A DNA stretch of 36,188 bases. It comes from Nocardia paucivorans NBRC 100373 (GTDB lineage Bacteria > Actinomycetota > Actinomycetes > Mycobacteriales > Mycobacteriaceae). The stretch covers positions 1-36,188 of the forward strand of contig NZ_BAGE01000121.1 in the NCBI RefSeq assembly GCF_000308675.1, given 5' to 3'. Shown in pieces: positions 26,542 through 33,281 of this stretch; the first letter of the stretch is position 1; each line of letters starts with the position of its first letter. The notes beneath the pieces were generated by a model, which saw only the letters and a program-made list of their open reading frames with translations, was not told where the DNA came from and did not search any database. The position numbers were made by a program, and so were the translations under genes.

Positions 26542-28914
26542 TCAGACCTGTGTGGTCGAGGAAAGCGGCGGAGGCAGCTCGGCGGGCGCTGTCGCGGAGC
26601 TACTACCCGCATCGATACCACTGGGATGGAAGACACCCGCGAACTTCCCATACTTGTCGCTGTTCGGCGACTCCGTATCGAACGGCACCAACTGACCGTT
26701 GTCCAAGAAGAACAACCCACCGTCCTTCTTCACCAGCAACGCACTGTGCCGATTCTGCCCATCATCCCACTGCACCACATCACCGGTACTCAACCGCCCA
26801 CCATCAATGGGCTCAGTGGCACTCGCCACCGTCATCCATGGATGCGCCGGTGTCGACTCACCCACCGTCCCGTGATATGCGTTCACCGCATCGAGTGCGG
26901 TATTCGTCTGCACCTTGTTCAACGCCTCGGCGACCGTGGACGACACCTGAACGGTCGACTTGTCGGGCAATGGGTGATCGACCATCTGGCCGGGCATCTG
27001 CACCGGCGGTGGGGTACCGGCATTCGTGGCCGTCACAACCGTGGTGGGGCCACCGGTATTGGGACCGGGGGGTGTGGTCGTGGGCTGGTTGGGCCCCGGG
27101 GTCGTACCGACAGGGCCCGGTTGTTCCCTGCGTTTGTCGCCCCCGTCGTTGCGACCGGGTTCGGTCTGATTCTGGTTCGCCGCCTGGTTTGCCATCCCCA
27201 ACATGGCGGGCGCCATCGCCATCGCGTTCGGGTCCATCATCCCGCCACCGGTATTGGCGGTCGGGGTGACAGGCTGGCCGGTGGGAGTGGTTCCGGAATC
27301 GGTCCGGGTGGGCGAGGGCGTCACCTGGGAGACCGGGGTGACACCGGCCGACTTGTTGTCACTGGTGTCGGCCGTTTCCGTGGAGGTGCCGTTCGTATCC
27401 GTATCCAGGAGATCCTCGTATGTCGGGCTGAAGTCCACGTTCTGGGTGGTCGGCTGCTGTTGCTGAGTACCCGTATTCGGGTCCACATACTGCGCGGTGG
27501 TGACCGGAGGCGTTTGGGTGGTGACCGGAGGCGTTTGGGTGGTGACCGGAGGCGTTTGGGTGGTGACAGGCGGCGTGCTTTGGGTGGTTTTCTTCTGGGT
27601 GGGTTCCTTGGCGGTCTCTTTTTTTGTGGGCTCTTCTGTGGTGGTTTTCTTTTTGGGTTCTTCTTTGGCGGGCTTCTCGTACCCGGGCCCGTGCGGATCC
27701 GAATCCTTGAGCTCTCTACCGCTTTCCCGAGCGGCTTCGGCGTAGTTGTTCACCTGGTCGATGCAGTAGGAAACGGCGTTACGAATAAGCTTGAAAATTG
27801 CCGTCTCCTCGGCTGGGTCCTGAATCCCACCCTGGGTGAAGTTGGTGGTGAATGAGGACCCGCCGTAGTACCCTTGAACTCCCTCTTCTGTGGATTTCCA
27901 GATCTCCTCCCGAAGATTCTCGATCCTGTCATACATCCTCTTGTATACGCGATGATTCGTACGACCCAGCTTCTCGGTCAATCCAGCAAGCTGCTCATCA
28001 CTGAAATCCCATCGAATTTCTTGCTTCTCGAGGGTACGGACAGCCTTCTTGTATTCCTCGCTGGTCCGATTCTGACCTATGTCCTTCATGAAATCGCCCG
28101 ACAGATTGTCGTCCATGAAGCCACTCCAGACCGTTCCCTCGTACTCCTTCTGGTCTTTTTTCTCGTCCGTCGTCAGAAACTTCGGCAGAACATAGTCACC
28201 CGAACCCATCTGCGACATCAGGTATCTCAACTGAAGATTGGCGACACTGATCCCAAGTTTGAGATCATCCGAGGCGCCCGGCGGAGCTTCGATCTCCAAT
28301 GGGTAGTCGGAGATCTTGCTCCCCTCCGTAGGGCTCTTACCCGGGCGGTCTCCCCTGATATATTCCTCTTTTTGAGCCTTCAGTTTGGCCGCGCTGATTT
28401 CTGAAGGCTTTTTCCAATACCACAGTGCCTGCTCGTATTTGGTGCCGTCGAGATTGCCGTCCCAGTCCGTTGGTAGATATTTGACCGCAACGAGATTTCC
28501 ATCATTCGTGAGGACGAACCGCTGGGGAGAACCATCTCGTTTGAACTGCCAGTTGACCGCCTGGTCTTTACCACCGGGGCCCTCCTCCCTGCCCGCGGGA
28601 CCAGCATGTTCCAGATCAGGTTTGGCCGACCAGTGCTTCAAAGCGGTTTTATCGTCCCGCAACTCGAGATTTTGGCTGCCCTCCCTGGAACGGTCGGTGA
28701 ACTTGATCCGATCAGCAGCGGCTCCATCGGTATCATTCTTCGATTCGTGCACCACCATTCCGGTGTTGTTGTGCACGATGACCATATGGCCGTTCTGCAC
28801 GCCCATACGGTATTCCTTGTTCGGAGACCAGAGCCAATTGCCCTCTTTGATCTCACTGCCCGGCTTCATGATGCCGGTTGTGTTATCATCGTCTTTGGGC
28901 TTGAGAGGGGCCAT
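26542..28914 (-). CDS. Bulb-lectin-like / NlpC-P60-like two-domain protein, downstream copy
   Basis: A 790-residue protein of undescribed architecture. Residues about 20-180 resemble a bulb-type lectin domain: KEGNWLWSPNKEYRMGVQNG, then FVLTNDGNLVAV and ALWYW. Residues 215-405 are helical, with WDFSDEQLAGL in the middle. A Lys/Glu/Thr-rich linker follows, then TPPVTTQ repeats, a Gly-rich plus Met/Ala-rich hydrophobic patch (GGGMMDPNAMAMAPAMLGMA) and a Pro-rich linker. The ~125-residue C-terminal domain (VAEALNKVQTNTALDAV, GDVVQWDDGQNRHSALLV) recalls NlpC/P60 but has no Cys. There is no signal peptide. I chose ATG at 28914 with AGGAG 8 nt upstream; the GTG at 28920 is too close to that site. 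It is a paralogue of the gene at 29426, and both are probably secreted (inference). Confidence 0.85.
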   Translation of the reverse strand: MAPLKPKDDDNTTGIMKPGSEIKEGNWLWSPNKEYRMGVQNGHMVIVHNNTGMVVHESKNDTDGAAADRIKFTDRSREGSQNLELRDDKTALKHWSAKPDLEHAGPAGREEGPGGKDQAVNWQFKRDGSPQRFVLTNDGNLVAVKYLPTDWDGNLDGTKYEQALWYWKKPSEISAAKLKAQKEEYIRGDRPGKSPTEGSKISDYPLEIEAPPGASDDLKLGISVANLQLRYLMSQMGSGDYVLPKFLTTDEKKDQKEYEGTVWSGFMDDNLSGDFMKDIGQNRTSEEYKKAVRTLEKQEIRWDFSDEQLAGLTEKLGRTNHRVYKRMYDRIENLREEIWKSTEEGVQGYYGGSSFTTNFTQGGIQDPAEETAIFKLIRNAVSYCIDQVNNYAEAARESGRELKDSDPHGPGYEKPAKEEPKKKTTTEEPTKKETAKEPTQKKTTQSTPPVTTQTPPVTTQTPPVTTQTPPVTTAQYVDPNTGTQQQQPTTQNVDFSPTYEDLLDTDTNGTSTETADTSDNKSAGVTPVSQVTPSPTRTDSGTTPTGQPVTPTANTGGGMMDPNAMAMAPAMLGMANQAANQNQTEPGRNDGGDKRREQPGPVGTTPGPNQPTTTPPGPNTGGPTTVVTATNAGTPPPVQMPGQMVDHPLPDKSTVQVSSTVAEALNKVQTNTALDAVNAYHGTVGESTPAHPWMTVASATEPIDGGRLSTGDVVQWDDGQNRHSALLVKKDGGLFFLDNGQLVPFDTESPNSDKYGKFAGVFHPSGIDAGSSSATAPAELPPPLSSTTQV
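26593..26811 (-). repeat. Near-identical C-terminal segment, copy A
   Basis: 219 bases matching 29513-29731 with three differences by eye and no gaps, at a constant offset of 2,920. It encodes the NlpC/P60-like core of the two paralogues, whereas their N-terminal halves differ widely. Confidence 0.88.
27497..27575 (-). repeat. 21-base tandem repeat encoding TPPVTTQ
   Basis: Three identical 21-base units and a partial, diverged fourth, coding for a Thr/Pro-rich heptapeptide in the linker of the gene at 26542. The paralogue has a different 21-base repeat at the matching place. Confidence 0.92.
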
Positions 28915-28984
28915 CAGCACAACTCCTGATCACATACGACGTACCGAGATACCTGCGGGCATGCAAGAGCCATGCCGAATCCTC

Positions 28985-29248
28985 CTACCGAGACGGCGAT
29001 CGAAGAACGAGCCCATACCTTCGGCATGAACCGCCCCGTCGATGCGTGGCCCACACCGTTGCCCTCGAACGCGTTCGCTGTTCCGTAAGTACCATCACCC
29101 GCGACTCATCAACCAACTTGTTCGGGCCCTTCGCACGGTTGCGCGTATGGAGAGCGATGGGCCGCAGGAACACGTCGGTCACGCACCCGAACCGGCTGCG
29201 GAATCGGCCCGCCCACTTCTGTGAATTGCTACCGAAATCCGGGCTCAT
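28985..29248 (-). pseudogene. Decayed copy of the small helical gene at 31929
   Basis: The translation keeps clear similarity to the intact copy over WAGRFRSRFGCVTDVFLRPIA (intact: WASEFHERFGYAADEFLQPAV). It has lost about 70 bases near the 5' end and 7 bases in the middle, so the frame shifts and the conserved tail is lost. DNA similarity continues past the stop of the intact copy (GTTCTTCGATCGC is shared) and before its start. An open frame of about 88 codons remains, so it may still be translated, but not as a family protein. It lies between the two lectin genes. Confidence 0.72.
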
Positions 29249-29293
29249 ATCCGCGCATCCTCTGCTTCCGACCGACATCGCCATTCTCGTTCA

Positions 29294-29309
29294 TCCCCAA
29301 TCCTGGGGA
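29294..29309 (-). promoter_or_regulatory. ESX dyad, site 4 (before the decayed small gene)
   Basis: In gene orientation TCCCCAGGATTGGGGA, with the outer pair extending to 18 bp (29293-29310). AATGG follows 8 bases later and GTCGGT 17 bases later. The arms are intact although the adjacent gene has decayed. The site may still drive the lectin gene at 26542. Confidence 0.62.
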
Positions 29310-29425
29310 TTTGATCGGCGGTTTTCGGCATAAAACGGCCCCGGCCAGAAAATTGGAGACCTGCCCGCATCCCGTATCGATCACCCGTGCATCGAAATGG
29401 CGATATCGGTATCGTTTTCGGCCGA

Positions 29426-31834
29426 TCAGACCTGCGCGGGCGGGGCAACCGGCGGCGGAGATGCGGGCTGCTGCTGGGTGACAACCGGCGGAGGCAGCTC
29501 GGTGGGCTCCGGCGCGGAGCTACTACCCGCATCGATCCCACTGGGATGGAAGACACCCGCGAACTTCCCATACTTGTCGCTGTTCGGCGACTCCGTATCG
29601 AACGGCACCAACTGACCGTTGTCCAAGAAGAACAACCCACCGTCCTTCTTCACCAACAACGCACTGTGCCGATTCTGCCCATCATCCCACTGCACCACAT
29701 CACCGGTACTCAACCGCCCACCATCGATGGGATCGTTGGCACTCGCCACTGTCATCCACGGATGCTCCGGTGTCGACTCACCCACCGTCCCCTGATACGC
29801 GCTCACCGCATCGAGTGCGGTATTCGCCTGCACCTTGTTCAACGCCTCGGCGACCGTGGGCGGCACCTGAACGGTCGACTTGTCGGGCAGCTGATGCTGG
29901 ACCATCTGGCCGGGCGCCGTGATCGGCGGTGGGGTACCGGTATCGGTGGGCGCCGTAACCTGACCTGGCGGAGCCGCATTGGGATCGCCGGGGCCGGGCG
30001 CGGGTGCGGTGGCACCGGGCGCCGGACTGGTCGGGCCGGTCTTTTCTTTCTGCTTGTCGTCCTTGTCGTCGTGGTCCCGATCGCTCTCGGACGACTTCAT
30101 CTGGTTCCCCAGCTGAGCCGCGGCCATCGCCAGCATGGCCGGCATTACCGCCGCCATCGCGGTCGAGTCCATCCCACCCCCGGTGTTGACGGGCTGGACG
30201 GGGGGAGCGGTTACGGGACCGGGCTGTGTGGGTGAGGGACCCACCTGGGAGGGAGAATCGGTGGACGATGGATCGCTATCGGTCCCGTCCGTTCCCTTGG
30301 ACGGATCGGTCTTGCCGTCCTGAAGACCGTTGTCGGTCGGATTCGTGGTCGTGTTGTCGGTAGGCTGCCCATCATTCGGCGTGATGACAGTGCCCGGAGG
30401 GATATTGGTATTACCCGGAGGGATATTGGCATTACCCGGAGGGATATTGGTATTACCCGGAGGGATATTGGTGTTACCCGGAGGGGTGTTGTTGTTGGTC
30501 TCTTTTTTGGTGGGTCCTTTTTGGGGCCCTTTTTCGGTAGGTTTCTTTTCGGGCTCTTCTTTGGTGGGCTCCTTGTAACCCGGCCCCTTCGGATCCTTAT
30601 CCTTGAGCTCTATACCGCTTTCCCGTGCGAGATCGGCATATTCGTTGACCTGCTTGATGCAGTAGACGACGGAGTCACGAATGAACTTGAATATCTCCAC
30701 TTCCTCGGCGCGATTCTGAATTCCCCCCTCGGTGTAAAGCATCTTGTCGGGATTATCAGGGTCTTTGACCCCGGCTTCTGTGGCCTTCCAGATCTTCTTG
30801 TGAAGCTCTTCGATCTCGTCGTACATCCTCTTGTAGACTCGATGGTTCGCATGACCCAACTTCTCGGTCAACCCAGCGAGATTCTCATCACTGAAATCCC
30901 AGAGAACCTCCTGCTGTTCGAGCGTGCTGACCGCTTTCTGGTAGGCCTCGCTGGTATCCCCCTTGCCCATGGCGCCCTCGCCCATGGCCTTCGCGAAATC
31001 TTCCGTCAGGTTGTCATCCATCGAGCCACGCCAGATGGTCCCCTCGTACGCCTTCTTGTCTTTTTTCTCGTCGGTCTTCAGGAACTCCGGCAGGATGTAG
31101 TCGCCCGAACCCATCTGCGACATCAGGTATTTCAACTGGAGATTGGCGACACCGATCGCGAGTTTGAGATCATCCGAGGCTCCCGGCGGCTCTTTGATCT
31201 TCAAGGGAAAATCGGAGATTTTACTCCCCGCTTCAGGGCTCTTACCGGGACGGTCACCATCGATATACTGCTTTTTCTGGATATCTATGGTGGACGAGTG
31301 GATATCTTTAGGATCTCTCCAATACCATAACACCCCCTTGTCCTTCTTGACATCCAACTTGCCGTCGAATCCATCCGGCAGATTGCCTTTGTATGCGACG
31401 ATGTTTCCATCGTCTGTAAGAATGAATCGATCCGGCTTATGATTGTCCTCATCGTCCCAGTCGGTGTTTTCGTCGGCTCCGGGACCTTTATACCCACTGT
31501 TATTTTTACCGTCGGTGTCGGGTTGAGCCACCCACAGGTCGGAATCTTCGTTGTCCATCTTGCTGAGCAGCTCGAGGCGATGCCTTCCGGCATGGAACAG
31601 GCCGTACTCTTCGGTGAACTTGATTCGGACACCATTGGTTTGATCGCCCGAAGTGTGCACCACCTTGCCGGTGTCGTTGTGCACGATGACCATACGGCCG
31701 TCCTCCAGGCCCATGCGGTACACATTATTCTTGGACCAGAGCCATTGCCCCTCTTTGAGTTCCTCGCCCGGCTTCATGACGCCCCCTGTACCGGTGATAT
31801 CGCCACGATCCTTTTTGGGCTCGAGGGGGGCCAT
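29426..31834 (-). CDS. Bulb-lectin-like / NlpC-P60-like two-domain protein, upstream copy
   Basis: An 802-residue paralogue of the protein at 26542. The order is the same: lectin-like part (about 25-180; KEGQWLWSKNNVYRMGLEDG, FILTDDGNIVAY, VLWYW), helical part (215-405, WDFSDENLAGL), Lys/Glu/Pro linker, five IPPGNTN repeats (about 450-481), Gly-rich plus MAAVMPAMLAMAAAQL patch (552-575), a charged then Pro-rich linker, and the Cys-free C40-like domain (about 645-768; RLSTGDVVQWDDGQNRHSALLV). It has a 12-residue longer Pro/Gln tail. No signal peptide or membrane helix is clear. ATG at 31834 has AGGAG 8 nt upstream. The adjacent small gene 31929 probably forms an operon with it. Candidate ESX substrate acting at the cell wall (inference). 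Confidence 0.86.
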   Translation of the reverse strand: MAPLEPKKDRGDITGTGGVMKPGEELKEGQWLWSKNNVYRMGLEDGRMVIVHNDTGKVVHTSGDQTNGVRIKFTEEYGLFHAGRHRLELLSKMDNEDSDLWVAQPDTDGKNNSGYKGPGADENTDWDDEDNHKPDRFILTDDGNIVAYKGNLPDGFDGKLDVKKDKGVLWYWRDPKDIHSSTIDIQKKQYIDGDRPGKSPEAGSKISDFPLKIKEPPGASDDLKLAIGVANLQLKYLMSQMGSGDYILPEFLKTDEKKDKKAYEGTIWRGSMDDNLTEDFAKAMGEGAMGKGDTSEAYQKAVSTLEQQEVLWDFSDENLAGLTEKLGHANHRVYKRMYDEIEELHKKIWKATEAGVKDPDNPDKMLYTEGGIQNRAEEVEIFKFIRDSVVYCIKQVNEYADLARESGIELKDKDPKGPGYKEPTKEEPEKKPTEKGPQKGPTKKETNNNTPPGNTNIPPGNTNIPPGNANIPPGNTNIPPGTVITPNDGQPTDNTTTNPTDNGLQDGKTDPSKGTDGTDSDPSSTDSPSQVGPSPTQPGPVTAPPVQPVNTGGGMDSTAMAAVMPAMLAMAAAQLGNQMKSSESDRDHDDKDDKQKEKTGPTSPAPGATAPAPGPGDPNAAPPGQVTAPTDTGTPPPITAPGQMVQHQLPDKSTVQVPPTVAEALNKVQANTALDAVSAYQGTVGESTPEHPWMTVASANDPIDGGRLSTGDVVQWDDGQNRHSALLVKKDGGLFFLDNGQLVPFDTESPNSDKYGKFAGVFHPSGIDAGSSSAPEPTELPPPVVTQQQPASPPPVAPPAQV
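29513..29731 (-). repeat. Near-identical C-terminal segment, copy B
   Basis: Partner of the segment at 26593-26811, with three differences in 219 bases. Similarity continues at a lower level for about 200 bases further into the gene. Confidence 0.88.
30393..30497 (-). repeat. 21-base tandem repeat encoding IPPGNTN
   Basis: Five 21-base units (CCCGGAGGGATATTGGTATTA and variants; the last is diverged) in the linker of the gene at 29426. The period is the same as in the paralogue but the sequence is different. Confidence 0.92.
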
Positions 31835-31928
31835 CAGCACAACTCCTGATCTATACGAAGTACCGAAATACCTGTGGGCATACGAAGGCCATGCCGAGTC
31901 CTTCTACCGACATCGCGATCGAAGAACG

Positions 31929-32246
31929 TTACGCCTCGGGCATGGTCCGCCGCGTCTGCGAGGCATTGTCCACATCGTTGTCCTCGAACGCGGTCGCGGC
32001 CGAGTAGGCACCATCACCCGCGGTCTGCCGATTGTCGGCCAGCCTCTTCAAATCCTTCTCGCGGTTGTCCATATGGACAACCGCGGGCTGCAGGAACTCG
32101 TCGGCCGCGTATCCGAACCGCTCGTGGAATTCACTCGCCCACACCTCGTCCTTCTTGCTCTTCTTACGAAGACGAGGAGCGTGGGCGTGCTCTACATCAC
32201 CACGGGCACGAGTGTTCTCCGGGCTATTGCTGAAAAAATCGCTCAT
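31929..32246 (-). CDS. Small helical ESX-associated protein (EspC-like size and layout)
   Basis: About 105 residues from ATG 32246 (GGAGG 10 nt upstream), or 117 from the in-frame ATG 32282 that lies 10 nt after the dyad. It is mostly hydrophilic and helical, with a basic stretch (RLRKKSKKDE), then WASEFHERFGYAADEFLQPA and a second helix ending GAYSAATAFEDND. The size, the two-helix plan and a Tyr-x3-Glu (YAADE) are in line with small ESX substrates of the EspC/DUF2580 kind, but I cannot assign it firmly. It precedes the lectin gene by 94 bases and probably forms a secreted pair or chaperone pair with it. A decayed copy lies at 28985. Confidence 0.68.
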   Translation of the reverse strand: MSDFFSNSPENTRARGDVEHAHAPRLRKKSKKDEVWASEFHERFGYAADEFLQPAVVHMDNREKDLKRLADNRQTAGDGAYSAATAFEDNDVDNASQTRRTMPEA

Positions 32247-32291
32247 ATCGACGTGACCTCCGCTTCCGACCGACGTCGTCATTCTCGTTCA

Positions 32292-32307
32292 TCCCCAACA
32301 TTGGGGA
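32292..32307 (-). promoter_or_regulatory. ESX dyad, site 5 (before the small helical gene)
   Basis: In gene orientation TCCCCAATGTTGGGGA, 7-bp perfect arms. ATG 32282 begins 10 nt after it, and GTCGGT 17 nt after it. It is 45 bases before ATG 32246. It matches the duplicated site 4. Confidence 0.65.
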
Positions 32308-32358
32308 CATGATCGGCGGTTCACCTGCGTGAACGTATCCGCGGCCCGAGAACCGAAG

Positions 32359-32706
32359 TCACAGTGGCTGGCCGAATTCCGTCTTCTCCGCGATCGTGTA
32401 CGCGGCTTCGGTGGGCAGTCCCATTTCGTCGGCAAGTCGCGAAGAGCCACCGTTCCGCAACAGCTCCGCCCGTCGTCCCACGCGAGACTTCATATAGGCC
32501 AACTTGGCGACTCGAAGTATCTCGGCCGCCAACCACGCGTCGGTGTTCTCCCACACCTCGTCACCGAGGTGCAAACCGACTATCGCACCGCTACGGTCGC
32601 AGGCCACGCCCACCGAATAATCGGGGTTGAACACCTCGTATACCGGATTGGCCCAACTCGGTGGGGCATTCGCCTCGAGGCCATCCGATGCTTCCACGTC
32701 GGTCAT
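32359..32706 (-). CDS. EspD-like (DUF2694) ESX secretion-associated protein
   Basis: A 115-residue cytosolic protein. The core (VFNPDYSVGVACDRSGAIVGLHLGD, WLAAEILRVAKLAYMKSR) follows mycobacterial EspD (TVTNPPRTVSVSTLMDG..., LASEILVIADLARQKAQ). EspD stabilises and supports export of EspA and EspC in ESX-1, so a chaperone-like role for the fusion protein at 33282 or the lectin proteins is plausible (inference). GGAGG lies 7 nt before the ATG. It follows the YbaB-like gene by 37 bases. Confidence 0.78.
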   Translation of the reverse strand: MTDVEASDGLEANAPPSWANPVYEVFNPDYSVGVACDRSGAIVGLHLGDEVWENTDAWLAAEILRVAKLAYMKSRVGRRAELLRNGGSSRLADEMGLPTEAAYTIAEKTEFGQPL

Positions 32707-32743
32707 GAAATCGCCTCCGAAGGCCGCCGAGCCGGCTGTCGGG

Positions 32744-33070
32744 TCACCGTCGGATCCACGGGACGTCCGGCACGGTGGGCCAAGTGGTTTCGTGGACCGC
32801 TATACGGTGCTGTCGGGCAGCGTCCGCGGTGCTTTCCTGGATCGCCGCCATGATGTCGGCCGCCAAGGCCCGGCTGTCGGGCATACTCGCGATAGTACCG
32901 GGAGCGATGTACAGATCCGTCAGCCTGCCCATGGCATCCACTTCCGGGATCACTCGGGAGGACGGCGAGGGACGACGGGCCCGAATCCGTTCCACCCGAG
33001 CGAGCATATCGTCGATGGTATGAACCAGCTCTCGACCGGATCGTAGTGCCGCTTCCGTTTTCGGATGCAT
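32744..33070 (-). CDS. YbaB/EbfC-family protein, EspL-like
   Basis: A 108-residue protein. The N-terminal helix (ALRSGRELVHTIDDMLARVERI) precedes the family core: strand region VIPEVDAMGRLTDLYIAPG, then a helix ADIMAAIQESTADAARQHR. Mycobacterial EspL, encoded in ESX-1, is of this family and is thought to stabilise ESX substrates; nucleoid-binding is the classic activity of YbaB. I chose ATG at 33070, with GGGGAGGG 7 nt upstream; an upstream in-frame ATG (MANAANHG) is possible. The next gene is the EspD-like gene. Confidence 0.8.
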   Translation of the reverse strand: MHPKTEAALRSGRELVHTIDDMLARVERIRARRPSPSSRVIPEVDAMGRLTDLYIAPGTIASMPDSRALAADIMAAIQESTADAARQHRIAVHETTWPTVPDVPWIRR

Positions 33071-33072
33071 AG

Positions 33073-33222
33073 TCAGGCCCTCCCCATGGTTCGCCGCATT
33101 CGCCATCCCACCGATATCGAGGGTCCGAAGCCCGGGCGGCGTACTTCCCGTTCCGAGACCACAGTGGCCGATTCGAGGGCCATCGCGCGCGGGTGCAGAC
33201 CGAGCTGCGCGCCCTTCCGCAT
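33073..33222 (-). CDS. Possible small basic protein between the EspC-like fusion and YbaB-like genes
   Basis: A 49-residue frame from ATG 33222, with GGAGGAG 5 nt upstream, an excellent ribosome site. It could also start at 33285, overlapping the stop of the upstream gene by four bases (70 residues). Its stop lies 2 bases before the YbaB-like ATG. The translation is basic, with several Met and Arg, and has no recognised domain. Tight spacing and the ribosome site favour a real gene; the composition does not prove it. Confidence 0.4.
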   Translation of the reverse strand: MRKGAQLGLHPRAMALESATVVSEREVRRPGFGPSISVGWRMRRTMGRA

Positions 33223-33281
33223 GGTTTCTCCTCCCAGGGATCTCACGTTCTCGTTCTCCGGACTCCTTGTGCCCGAAGACA

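Noticed and set aside
26314..27855. Plus-strand open frame opposite the lectin gene
   Set aside because: Its repetitive Gly/Arg composition mirrors the repeat and linker of the minus-strand gene.
27497..30497. CRISPR-like array from the 21-base repeats
   Set aside because: Units are contiguous with no spacers and lie in frame within coding sequence.
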